Source: Homalodisca vitripennis
Taxonomy: Eukaryota > Arthropoda > Insecta > Hemiptera > Cicadellidae
DNA: 64,000 nt
Assembly (NCBI RefSeq): GCF_021130785.1
Contig: NC_060212.1
Span: 149,850,001-149,914,000 of the forward strand
Direction: 5' to 3'
The translations under genes were made by a program, and so were the position numbers. Below are positions 24,938 through 35,700 of the stretch, piece after piece. A model generated the notes under the pieces. That model had not been told where the DNA came from and made no database searches. It saw only the letters and a program-made list of their open reading frames with translations. Positions within the stretch are counted from its first letter, which is position 1. Each line of letters begins with the position of its first letter.

Positions 24938-25500
24938 GACAAAACGATCCCCTCCCCCCCTCCCCCCCCCCCCGGTCCCCCCCCTTTTCCCGCCCACACC
25001 CCCTCCCACCTCCCTCCCACACCCCCCCCATCCTCCCCCCCCCCCCCCCACTTCCCCCTCCCCCACTCCCCCCCCCCTCCCCACCCGCCTCCACCCCCCC
25101 CCGCCCCCTCCCCTACTCCCCACCCCCTCACCCCCCCCCCCCCCCCACCTTCTCTCCCCCCCTCCCCCCCCCCCCTCCCCCTCCCTCCCTGCCCCCCCCC
25201 CCCCCCATCCCACTGACTCTCCCCCCCCCCCTCGAACCCCCCCCCCCCCCCCCCCCCCCCCTCGACGCCACCCCACTCCATGTGCCACCCCCTCTCACCC
25301 GAAATTACCACCCCAATACTATAAATATTATACCAAATGGTACAATAAACATAATCCAATGTTTATAGAAGAAAGCCTCAACATTTGGAAGACCTACCGA
25401 AACAGCTGAACTGGATTATGGAGGAGATTGCTTTGATAACTGAAGAAAAGATAGAACCTGTTTCTCGGTGCTCTGTCCCTCACAAACCTCTGTACGAAAT
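23840..25500 (+). pseudogene. Decayed mariner-type transposase gene
   Basis: The pieces are recognisable in shifting frames and in the expected order. TIERFEMTG near 23,850 fits the N-terminal DNA-binding region. NKYKPFKVHL near 24,100 and EDDYDRRVE near 24,145 belong to the linker before the catalytic core. GFQQD near 24,640 and WRQVRDYLDL near 24,680 are the signature region around the second catalytic Asp. VYRRKPQHLEDL near 25,365 and EEIALITEEKI near 25,425 are the C-terminal end. Stops and frameshifts separate them. The part between DYLDL and VYRRKP, which should hold the last catalytic acidic residue, is replaced by a long A-rich/C-rich tract. The protein cannot be made; family assignment rests on these motifs only. 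Confidence 0.8.
24741..25265. repeat. A-rich then C-rich low-complexity block inside the transposase
   Basis: Bases 24,741-24,936 are almost pure A with sparse other bases. Bases 24,950-25,265 are almost pure C with sparse T and A. The change between the two is abrupt. The Gly-rich and Phe-rich frames on the minus strand are products of this composition. Confidence 0.95.
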
Positions 25501-26216
25501 CAATATTAAAAAAAAAACACAAAGCAAAAAGATTGGCTCATTGTCATAATCCGTAGAAGGAGACACAGTTCGAACATTTGCTTTGACCACCAAATGCACG
25601 GTAAAACGTTTGTTGAAGACTTTTTCCTAAACAGCATACATTTATTTTTTATTTGTAATAAGAAATCAATAACATAAGTATTTCCATCATAAATGTACTC
25701 AGCCCTGGCCGTAATAAAACTGGCAAACAAACATTTGTGCTAATAAGAACCAGACTTAAAACTGGAATTTGTTGTTTTAATATAATTGAACATTTAAAAA
25801 AATGCTAAAAAAAAAAATTAGTGTAACACATTTTGTGGCAGAACCATCGTTAAAATTTTCATTGTTGAACACGAGTAAATTTTCAATACTAAAAATGCTC
25901 TATTATTCTGATGAGACATAATTCCCTTGAGATGCGGTTTGTGGCACTTCAATTCAGTAAGAAGCTATTACCTTTAAAATTATGTAATCACAGAGGTATT
26001 AGGCCTTCCATTAAGAATATTCACTATACCCACGGCGGAACGTCCCCCGTTGGTGTGGACCATAACAAAACTTTGTTTTTTCCAAAAAGTAGATGCCCAA
26101 ACTCCTCTATTTAAACACCACGATTAAAAACACCGATCACGATGTAAGAGGTTTTCAAATTATATTTAAATTATTAAAGGATATATTTGGTGATTCCAGA
26201 CAATAAATACACCCTG

Positions 26217-26560
26217 TAATATATAATATAATAAGAGGCATCTTAGAAAAATCCAATCTTATCATCAATGTTTGGAAGATTGAAAAAAAGTGTACCAGAA
26301 GTGCAAACGGAACGATGATAGAGAAGAGCTCCGGGAGCCAGATATAACCACGTTATAGCGGGGCACTGCCCTTTAGTCCTCTACTGCCGCACGCTATAAG
26401 CGTTCCCTGTATTGCAACCCAGCCAGTCTTATCTTGATGGCATTGCAGGCTTTATGTTATGCCTATGGTTCGTTTCCACAGTACGGCTATAGATCTCAGT
26501 TTATCTCCTGTACGATAAATCATTGGATGATTTAGCCTGTTATAATACTCCAGTTCTTTA
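26217..26560. other. Unannotated stretch of intron 1
   Basis: A GC-richer segment at 26,320-26,450 without a recognisable fold or frame; otherwise plain sequence. Confidence 0.35.
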
Positions 26561-26564
26561 ATTT

Positions 26565-26985
26565 GTAACACGTCAAAATAAACAAAATCTGCTATTTGAA
26601 AATCTGTTTTCTAGTTACCGTTTATCATCATTCGGAATATCATATCATCACATTCAGAAGATTTAGACACTGCGCAAATCGTTGAATAATCCAAAAACAA
26701 TTTAATGTCATCTTCTCATCGCCTCAGATAAAACAACAATAAATTGGTGCATAATTGTTCCAAGAGCTTTAATTCGTGTAAAATATGAGAAAACGCCAAA
26801 ATAAACACAAAACCTGCTAGTTGAGAATCTGTTTTCGAGTTACTATTTATCATCATTCGGAAAAATCATATCATCACATTCAGAAGATTTTATGCACTGT
26901 GCAATTCCAAAAATATTTTAATGTCAACTTCTCATCGCCTCAGATAAAACAACAATAAATTAGTGCACACAATTTGTCCAAGAGC
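26565..26985. repeat. Two-copy tandem duplication, about 230-bp unit
   Basis: TTTATCATCATTCGGAA, CATATCATCACATTCAGAAG and CTTCTCATCGCCTCAGATAA occur in the same order in both halves (from about 26,622 and 26,847). The copies differ by substitutions and short deletions, so the duplication is not recent. Confidence 0.85.
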
Positions 26986-28384
26986 GGTATCGTCAAATCT
27001 AAGAAATAAACTACACTGATATTAATCGTTAACGGCTATCAAGAACCTCGTATATCTGACAGAAATCAAGAACCAGCTCCACGGAATCGGCAGCCAACTG
27101 CTTCAGGGATTGTTATAAACATGATGTTTTCAACAACGAGGAGATTAGGTACTGATAACGGCTTCCATAAAATATTCAACATACGAGGAAGTTGGTCTTG
27201 GAACTTCGACACTACAGCCTCGCTCGTCAGTTGTCGCACAGCCCTCGGCGTACTCAGCACAATGCTCTGTATCCGTTCTAAGAAGCACGAGGTATAACCG
27301 ACCATAGAGTGACAGGGAAAGCTGACAATGACTTTGTGGGTACTGGAGGTCATGCCTTTCACTACCGGAGAGTCCCTAGGGTCCACGGGAGGAGGAGAGA
27401 CAAAACTATGACAGGCCCGGTTCATTCGGACCCACCGGCCACTTTCGGTGCCGTCGATAATTATTAGAAAGTCAGTCATAGATTGGGACGAGAAGAATGT
27501 TTAAGTTTGAAAGTGAAGGTATTACTTTTACCTGGAAGCTTCTGTACATTTTTTGAAGAGCGGACAGGTAATGGCAAAGAAATCCACCGATGGTTGGAGA
27601 GGATTCAGCAACAAACACACTTTAATCATCAAAACATAAGGCAAAACTAAACTAAACCCCATAAAATAACAATAAAAATGTTGTACCGATTGTTACACCA
27701 AAGATTTCTTGAATGAAAAAAGTGAGCAACAATTTGCTACCGCGGTCGTAGAAAATCTTGGAAGAGAACCAAAACACTTATACACCCACCCGATTTTAGG
27801 TTGACAAATGGGGAAACCCCGACAAATTGGACAATGCCAAAACTCAAACGTAAATACCGGTGATAAATAAGGAAACCGCTAACGTTGAGGAGCGACTCGC
27901 TGAAAATCCAGATTAGTCAAGGAGTCAAAACAAACATCCATAAATACCGCCAGGGAGTTCCGGACCTAGAGGCGGACTTCGGCCAACACCAACACACCTG
28001 GCTACGGGTGCATAACTCGGGAGGGCTTGGGATAGCAGATCCTCTCCCTCTTAGTCTTTGTTGGCAACAAGGAAAAGGAGCGTAATTACTCTCAATTAAA
28101 CTCTTTATATAACATTAAATTGAAGGCTTCGATAGAAAATCTACAGGCGTAAATAGACCTATACCGACGGACGTAGAGGACAGGAGAGGTACGTTCTTGT
28201 TACCCCCACAAAGCTTATGGAAACGACCGTGACACCATTAGCTCTGGCTAGTAATCACTTGCAGTAGTTTATCCCTGGTGTCTAAATCTGCTAGTGCTGG
28301 AAGGCAGGAATGTCTAGGCCGACTATCAAAGGGTGCTCGTATGTTGAATATACAAATAAACTTAGCGCCCCGACGACTGAACTG
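26986..28384. other. Stretch with one unrecognised 137-codon frame; no gene called
   Basis: The minus-strand frame at 27,066-27,479 is the longest one here not explained by repeats. Its product matches no family I recognise and has no splice or promoter context that I can see. The rest is mixed intronic sequence. Confidence 0.3.
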
Positions 28385-28419
28385 CGGCCAAACAAAACTT
28401 TTAAGCGAAGGACATGAAA

Positions 28420-28655
28420 CTGTTTAAATCACTAAATGCGAAATGTTCCACATTTGCACACTAAGATAAAACTGTGAACATGCGATATATTGCACATTTC
28501 CACTCTAGGATGGAACTGTTTAAATCATTACATGCAAAATGTTCCACATTTGTATACAACGATAAAACTTAACATGCGATATGTTCCACATTTGCACTCT
28601 AGGATAAAACTGTTAAATCACTACAATCGATATGTTCCACATTCTGCAATCTAGA
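28420..28655. repeat. Degenerate tandem repeat, unit about 55-70 bp
   Basis: ATGTTCCACATTTGCA with CTCTAGGATAAAACTGTTTAAATCA recurs four times with substitutions and indels. Variants are GAAATGTTCCACATTTGC, GATATATTGCACATTTCC, AAAATGTTCCACATTTG and CGATATGTTCCACATTTGC. Confidence 0.8.
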
Positions 28656-29639
28656 ACTCTCAACGTATTTACACCTTCTACGCCTAGTTGGTACATAATG
28701 TAATAAATGCTTGGATTGTTTCTGTTGATTAAACCAAATGGAACGCTTTTGACTCAAATTGAATCACGATTTCTTAAAGTTGTGTTATTCTACTTAAAGA
28801 TCGTACGTAAGCTTCAGAATGTTTCGAGAAAACTACATTGCCCCTTCCTCCTTCGTATATCCGTTACAAAAACTGAATTGGCGGTGCACCTGGGAAGTAC
28901 GTACAATTTGAAATCTTGAAACAAGTGGCTTATGTTCATAGAATTTACTTTCACCAACAATGTTGACTGTTCAACAAATTCTAAAAAACTACCTTTTGAA
29001 CACCATAATTAATTGACTTAAATAAATACATGAGAAGATCGTCGTATCGGGAGTTCATTGATAAGAGAAACACTATATTTTAAAGCGCCACACAAGTAGA
29101 AAAATTACAAATAACAGAGAAAAAAAAGTACAACAACGAGTTTTCGTTGCGTGGAGGAACTTTACAACTAATTTAGGAGTTTAGCATACAAGTGCACTTA
29201 AATATTAACCGCCCATGCGATTTTATTGTGGAAGGAAAACACAGGCGCGCGGTAAAGTTGTTCACAATAGTTTACAACCTTTGTCACGCTTTCTTTGTTT
29301 GTTCGCTTTATTGTCGCCGGCTGTGATAAATACGTCACCCGCTTACGGTTTGTTTTTGGTCTCCAGCATCTTGTGAATTTATCATCATAACCCATTGTGC
29401 CCAACTGTAATACGGGATAAAAATGAGCTTGTTTGAACATTTATCCGTATTTAATGTAACAATGAATTATTGAAATACATTAGTTGAGAATAGAGTATAA
29501 TTACATTGTGTAAGTCGAAATAGGTCACATAAACTCTATACATAGAAAATAATGGGAATCCTATTAAGATTCCTAAAAATAACACAAACCAACTAAAAAG
29601 TACGTTTTACATCTTAATTACCAAGATATATAACTATAG
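28656..29639. other. Intron stretch, nothing recognised
   Basis: AT-rich sequence with no supported coding, RNA or transposon feature. Confidence 0.4.
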
Positions 29640-30030
29640 GTTAGTAACATTGTTGCGGACTCTTGACAGTTTTGTGTTACACACAACAAAAACACAACGT
29701 TTCGAGAACCCATATCTGATGTTTTCTTCAGGGATAAACTATTAACACCTAAGTTATTTCCTATATTTAACAAAATTGAAACTAGTGTTGTTTAGAACGA
29801 TAACAAAAGAAATCTATTCCTTATAACCGATCTATGAAATCCACAGGATTCCTCATACGGGCGGTTAGGGCGTTTTGGATACCCAGGGCAGTTCCAATGT
29901 GGGCGGTAGTTGAGCAGGTAAAGGTTCTGACGAGCCAAGAACAACGGTAACTAAAGGCGCCGAAGTCAACCGTCCAAAACAATTGTTTGTGAATCATCCA
30001 CCACCCAAAAACCCAACCCCAGGTGACGTC
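29640..30030 (-). repeat. Possible 3' end of a dispersed retroelement
   Basis: On the minus strand the order is a GC-richer segment, then CCCTGAAGAAAACATCAGAT, GGGTTCTCGAAACGTTGTG and a T-rich stretch. The motif of CTGAAGA, an ATCAGAT-like word and CTCGAAACGT also occurs near 48,761-48,795. Such a motif is familiar from 3' ends of Penelope-like elements. No coding part is recognisable, so the class is an inference. Confidence 0.4.
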
Positions 30031-30911
30031 AGAGGCACGGTATTTGACTCTTTAGAACTGAGCAGTTTACACGAAACTGTCCAATCCGTCCGTTTCCGAA
30101 ATAACCAGGACAATAATAAGAGGGATTCAATATGAGGTGATTAAGTTTTTCTACAGTTTTACATTTTTTTGAATTCTACTCTTACGGACTTTTACACTTA
30201 CACAATAAATAAGTATTCTCGAAACATCGTTTTTTTTGTTTGGGCGGTAATAAATATCCGGTACTATAAAGTTTTAATTCCAATTCCTCCATCGTACAGG
30301 AGAAAATTTGAAATATGTACCGGTAGTGAGTGCTAGCAAACTTAAATTCAAAATGCCATAAATAATAATTAATTTACTAGGCAATTTACTAGAAATAGTA
30401 GAACATTCAGCAAAGTACGGTGTATTGACGCGTAAAATCTAACAGTACCGTATCCCGGAAACGCTAGCGCAGCGCAAACGCAACAAAGGATTATCCGATA
30501 AGATTTGTTCGCGGGGCGCCTTCCAGGCGCCCAAATACGGATAACATTTCGGATAACCGAACGTCGTATAGTTGAGAATATAATATAGAATGATGAGCGA
30601 ATAAATGTGATTGCTATAGAAAACCACGACGTTTGACCTACTCATTCACTGCACAGTAGCCTATATCCGGACACAACAGGCACATATCAGGGCATCCTAG
30701 CAGGCCTGACCGACACAAACAAACAGCCCGCATACCCGACACTGATTTAGAGGTCTCGTCAATTGTCGAGGTCAAGCGGCAGTATCGGTTTGTACAGCTG
30801 TATAACATCTGGTTCACGGCTTACCACGCCTGCTACGCTACTACGCACTACGTTCACTGAGTGCTACGTTCACTACGTCAACAATTAATAATAATTAATG
30901 GTATGGAGTAA
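30031..30911. other. Intron stretch with small hairpins
   Basis: GGGCGCCTTCCAGGCGCCC at about 30,515-30,533 is a near-perfect short palindrome. Reiterated CTACG words lie at 30,830-30,880. No gene is seen. Confidence 0.4.
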
Positions 30912-30913
30912 TA

Positions 30914-31148
30914 CAGGGTGGCCCATAAGTCAGTTGTCACTTGCAATTTTTTAAGACGATGTTTGTATAAAACAACGTGGAAGCCACTTTTGAGCACCTA
31001 TTGTAGGTTAGATACTCTTTAAATTAATAATTAAGAATAAATAATAATAATTACATTAATAATACAGTACTTTGTACAAATAAAGTATTTGCACTTTTCT
31101 GGTAACTTTGTATTTTCATTTCTGACAACTGACTTATGGGCCACCCTG
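30914..31148. mobile_element. 235-bp MITE of Tc1/mariner type
   Basis: Perfect 26-bp terminal inverted repeats occupy 30,914-30,939 and 31,123-31,148, beginning CAGGGTGGCCCATAAGTC. A TA dinucleotide at 30,912-30,913 and 31,149-31,150 is the target-site duplication. The interior is AT-rich and non-coding. The identical ends suggest a fairly young or well-preserved copy. The short CAGGGTG start is shared with the mariner-like element at 22.7 kb, but the following bases differ, so it was probably moved by another mariner family. Confidence 0.93.
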
Positions 31149-31150
31149 TA

Positions 31151-32678
31151 GATAGAAGAATGTATGCGATCGCACTCATGTACCTTACGAGTTGTCGTCT
31201 CCTCGGAGAGTTCTTTAATATAGTTTTCTTTCCTACTGTTATTTTAGATCTACAACAGCTGATTTCTATATTCATGTTTCTATTATTGTAACAATGATAA
31301 AGTGAAATTTCCCAAGCACAAGCTATGTTCATTTTGTAAATACACTTCGGTATTCTTCTAATAGCTGATAATAACACTACATATGAAGTGTTTAGGAGAT
31401 TAGGTTGATCCATTTATAAATTTCAAATGACACCAAACAAAAACTTCAAGGAGTTGTGAATTTATTTTCATCATAAACAAAACAAAGAATTTTAGGAAAG
31501 AAAATTGAATTTATACTCAGTAATCGGCGAATACAATTTAGAGAAAGTGGTTATAATCAAAACCTAGAAATCTCATCAATTCGTCTTTTTCTTAAAATAA
31601 AGACTGATTAACTTTTAAGTATTCAATTATATGAATTTAAAATCTATCACTACATCCAACTTATACTCATTTCCAAACATTCAAAAGTTCAATTTTTCAC
31701 CTTAATGGTGTAACTCTGCAGGCTACAGCGTTGAAGTTCTGATTAGAATTTGTATGTGATGAAATACATTATGATTTGACAAGGGGTGATTTTGAATGAT
31801 TATTGTCACAAAAATTTGCAGCATTCTTCTTTCTCTCGGTTCACAATCATGAACACGATAAATCGAACAGCGCAGTGGTAATCAGAAGTCGAATATATTG
31901 TATCAAGATTTCTATTAAAAACAACTAAATAGAGAAAGTAAAATACAATTCATCACCAAAGGATCGACATCTCACCGATGAACTGACTCCCTCAGTGGGG
32001 GTAGCTTTTTAGCTTGTTAATCCACTGACATCCAGCCTTTGACAGCCAGAGTCGATCAGGCGCGAAGCCACAGATGAAGCGGAAACGCGATGTTAGTTTG
32101 CTTAAGTGTTGTTCACAACAGGTTGCCAAAGCCGAGTTGGTTAGCGAGAGAGTGTATATTACCCAACGAAACCTGAACGAATTTGTAAAATAGTTTTATA
32201 GTGATCAATCACAGTGAAACAATATCCCTGCAATAAATTAATGGGACAATCTTTTTTTTTGTTTTCCGCCCGCAAAAGTTAAAACTATGGAACTTGAACT
32301 AATGGAATAAAACTGCAAACAAAGACTGTCTTTATGATGTTTGGACAAGATAAGACAGTATTCCCTGTTTACGAACGGTCTGACACTAAAACATCCGATG
32401 ATCACAGTGCGATGTGGGAGGGGGGGAGCAACGAAAAACACTACTCGATATAGTGTGTGCCTCACGTAAAATATCAAAATTGCAAAGGGTATGATCACGA
32501 AACTCTAGAGAACTAACAAGTGTTGTATAAACTCACCTAGTCATAACTTTATAGAAAAAATCAGCTTTAATCATTAATGTAGGCCTATGTACTAGCATAT
32601 GTGTTAACAGCAGAGCATATGTGAACAGAGTTTTACTTTAGCGTAGGGCCAGATTACGATCTGCTAGCGAGTGAAAAT
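31151..32678. other. Intron stretch, nothing recognised
   Basis: AT-rich. A somewhat GC-richer part at 32,030-32,160 shows no recognisable product. Confidence 0.4.
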
Positions 32679-32755
32679 GCCGTGCCCAAACCAAGATTCG
32701 AACCCGGTTACCTGGATGATAAGCCGAGACTAACCACTCGGTAACCGCACGTAGC
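32679..32755 (-). repeat. tRNA-like SINE head
   Basis: On the minus strand GGTTACCGAGTGGTTAG fits a Pol III A box. About 40 bases on, GGGTTCGAATCTTGG contains an exact B-box core GTTCGAATC. The ends GTGC and GCAC can pair as part of an acceptor stem. The central part does not give a clear anticodon arm. I read it as a tRNA-derived SINE head or tRNA pseudogene; the body of the element is not defined. Confidence 0.5.
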
Positions 32756-35700
32756 GGGACAAAGTACGGTGCGGTAGCGTGTTGTACACGTCAACCAACC
32801 GCATTGTCGCGTTCCTGTTGTTTGAGCTGACTGACGTCTGTAAACAAACAGTATCGCTACAATCGTAGACGACAGGTCTGAACGCGTCTATTTATCAGTG
32901 CCACGTCTAATTAAACGGCCTATTTAACATGAACACATTAATGAACACACGCCGATGAATATTTTCAGATACTCAGAGATAATGTTATCGGAACGGGTAA
33001 TACAAGAATAGCTCGAGAGAAAAATGTAAAACATGCTAACAGACTGGCTGCCGATTGTTCGGCTTTACATATCGGAAATAAGAGGATGATGGAAAATATG
33101 CGACGTTTCTGGAATTATCGGAGAAAAACACTGACTGAGCAGCGTGCAGGAAATATTACTGTACTGAATGTTTTCCGGATGGATTTCCGATCGCCAGATT
33201 TATGTGGTGGCTTGATGTTTTTGTAATGTGTAATAAATCTGGGGAAGCCAATGTCACAACAGTGCCAGCTGGCTCATTAAATCGCCACAGGCATGTGTAT
33301 TTTTGTTTGAGTCAGGCACTGACTAAATTGAACTGTTGAGTGTAGGCACAGTTAAATTTATAAAATCAGTTGAACTTCGTTGTACTTCATCGTTTAAATA
33401 TTCAAAAAGTAAACACTTTATAAATACAGTTAGTGACATTTGGATGCGTATTATGTATAAAATTACAGATATCGCCACGTGAAAATAAGGGCCTAATGTT
33501 AATGTTTTTATAGCGAAAAAAGTGAAGATCATTTTAGTACATCCTGCTTGAAATTGTGTCGCCCATCCCTCTACACTTAATAGAAAGTATTTAGAGAGAC
33601 TTAAATCTCGGTACCATACTAAAAAAAACTGTTCTGAGTCAAATTGTTCATTTTTAAATGCGACCAAACGTAATTAATTCACTTGTATTTTTTTACAATG
33701 GCCACCAAAATAACGAAGAATCAAAGTACGACAAATAACAGGATCCACAACGGCAACAGCGAACGGTTATTATTAGGCGGTTTAAGAGTGGAAAGACGGA
33801 TATAAGAATATCCAAGATGATTACAAAATGAATACTTTGGTGATATAATAAAATTGTACAGTGTTATTAAGAGCGAATGTTTTCAGCACAGACAGTAGAA
33901 GATGCATTTCAAGTGTACACACAGTCCGGCTAGAGAGATACAGAGCAGGCCATCACGCCATCACGCCATCCCCGATACCACGAGCCGTTCGCGAGCGCTA
34001 AAGACGCGGTAATGACGGCGATCATTGAAACATTCATTACGATTCCCCACCGCAATCTCGACCATCATTAACTTGACAGCCTCATAAACCGGGCAGTACC
34101 GGCCAACCAACGAGCGACGTAAATCTTCAGCTTTTACTGGAGGAGAAGACATTGAGTATCCAACTATGCTTCTTCGGGACATCCTGTGCTTATCCTTTAT
34201 CACTCTTCGAGCATCTTAGCATCAATGGAAATATACGAAATCATTTCTCAAGAGGTATACAGAATCTTAGGGATACATTCTATCGATTAAATCGACGTTA
34301 AATCCTTGTAACTCTCAATTACTCAATTTTCCTCAACTGATTCTCCAGAGGGTTTAGGGATACTTTGGTGACAAAGTACCCAAATTTGTTACGTCATCTA
34401 ATGCTTCGGAGGAAGTGAAGATTCTTAGATAACATTATGAAAGAGACCATACGATGTTGAGGAATTGACCCAAACAGTCTACTAATTTTTTAAGAACGAA
34501 ATATCCAATACGAGGAAAAGGTATTTGAGTCCATGATTACTTCATTTTCCGCATCTGTTGCACACGACTGTTTTAGTCACAGTTTACATCCGGTTGTTGA
34601 ATGCTCATGTGTACACCTTCCACCCAATAGCGTGAATTGCTAATTGCTTCGCAGACCTCATCAGGTAACCATCTGTGTCAAGTCCGCTGACTCAAGGCTT
34701 ACGCCATGTCGACTCAACACCCAATGGTACTACCGCATGGTCGATCGCTCGTCTGTAACTAGATACTGACTTACGTTTCAAGTTAACGACACTACAATTG
34801 GATCTCAAGTTGATGATATCACTTTCTCAAACAGCTCATCAAGATCTCATCGACTGCCTGAAAGTCAGGGTCTATTCTTTCGCTCTTTTTCGATTACGCT
34901 TAACTAACGAGGTTTCGTATCCTTGAAATACTGTTTATAAAATGTGTTTTTACCCAGGGCAGTAAATTGTGTCTAAAAAATTTAATTTCTTCGGAATTTG
35001 AAACATAAGTCGTGTAATTTTAACAAAATGTTTGGTACACGCATTTAGAATTTCGTGATAATCTTTGCAAACTAATCCCCATACTTAGTTGGAGAATACC
35101 ATACAGTGTTTCAAATCTTGTTTCACTACCTGAACCCCAACCAACCCACAAAAACGATACATTTATTATACACGGATCCTAAGAGTTCCAGTTCTCTGGT
35201 ACCAATTTCTGAAAATCCGAAAACACGGTGTATCACAAAGCACAACTAATTCTACTTTGGTACTTGTAAGCGCTGACCGATAGATTCAGTGCCACACGGC
35301 TGCATATGTTGCTAATTATACATAACAGAATCCTCAGCAAAACACTGGTTCTTCCTTGTTGTTGTCTAAGGTCAGTGAGAAACGGTAGCCGATATGGACA
35401 TCCAAGGCCGTACAGTGACAGGCAGACCAGTAACGGGCACCTCTATATGCATGTCCGGTCACTGGTATTTGTTCCTACCACATTTTGTTACCGGGTAGAA
35501 CTGTTGTTTCTAACTGTTGTTTACATCAATACTGTACGTCGACGGAAACTGACCATAACATTCATAAACGTGCCTTCCGGTCTTTTATTACTTACTTCGT
35601 AACTCACAGGCCAACATTCCAATCGGTTTTATAGGTGGTTAGTCGTAGTAAAAGGGTTAGTAACGTAAAGATCCGAAAGAAACTTACACTGTTTTGGCGC

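Larger units (their letters stand above)
22741..26216 (+). mobile_element. Mariner-like transposon with long terminal inverted repeats, inactive
   Basis: The left end CAGGGTGTATATTCAAGTCT and the right end, read in reverse complement as CAGGGTGTATTTATTGTCTG, are flanked by TA on both sides. This is the Tc1/mariner target-site pattern. The inverted homology runs about 0.5 kb inward on each side (to roughly 23,300 and 25,710), shown by shared segments such as GCCACAAACCGCATCTCAA and CACTAATTTTT. Between them is a broken transposase gene. Total length is 3,476 bp. The arms differ by many substitutions and indels, so the insertion is old. It lies in intron 1. Confidence 0.88.

Noticed and set aside
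24695..25359. Long minus-strand frames rich in Gly and Phe
   Set aside because: They are translations of the C-rich and A-rich block and have no other complexity.
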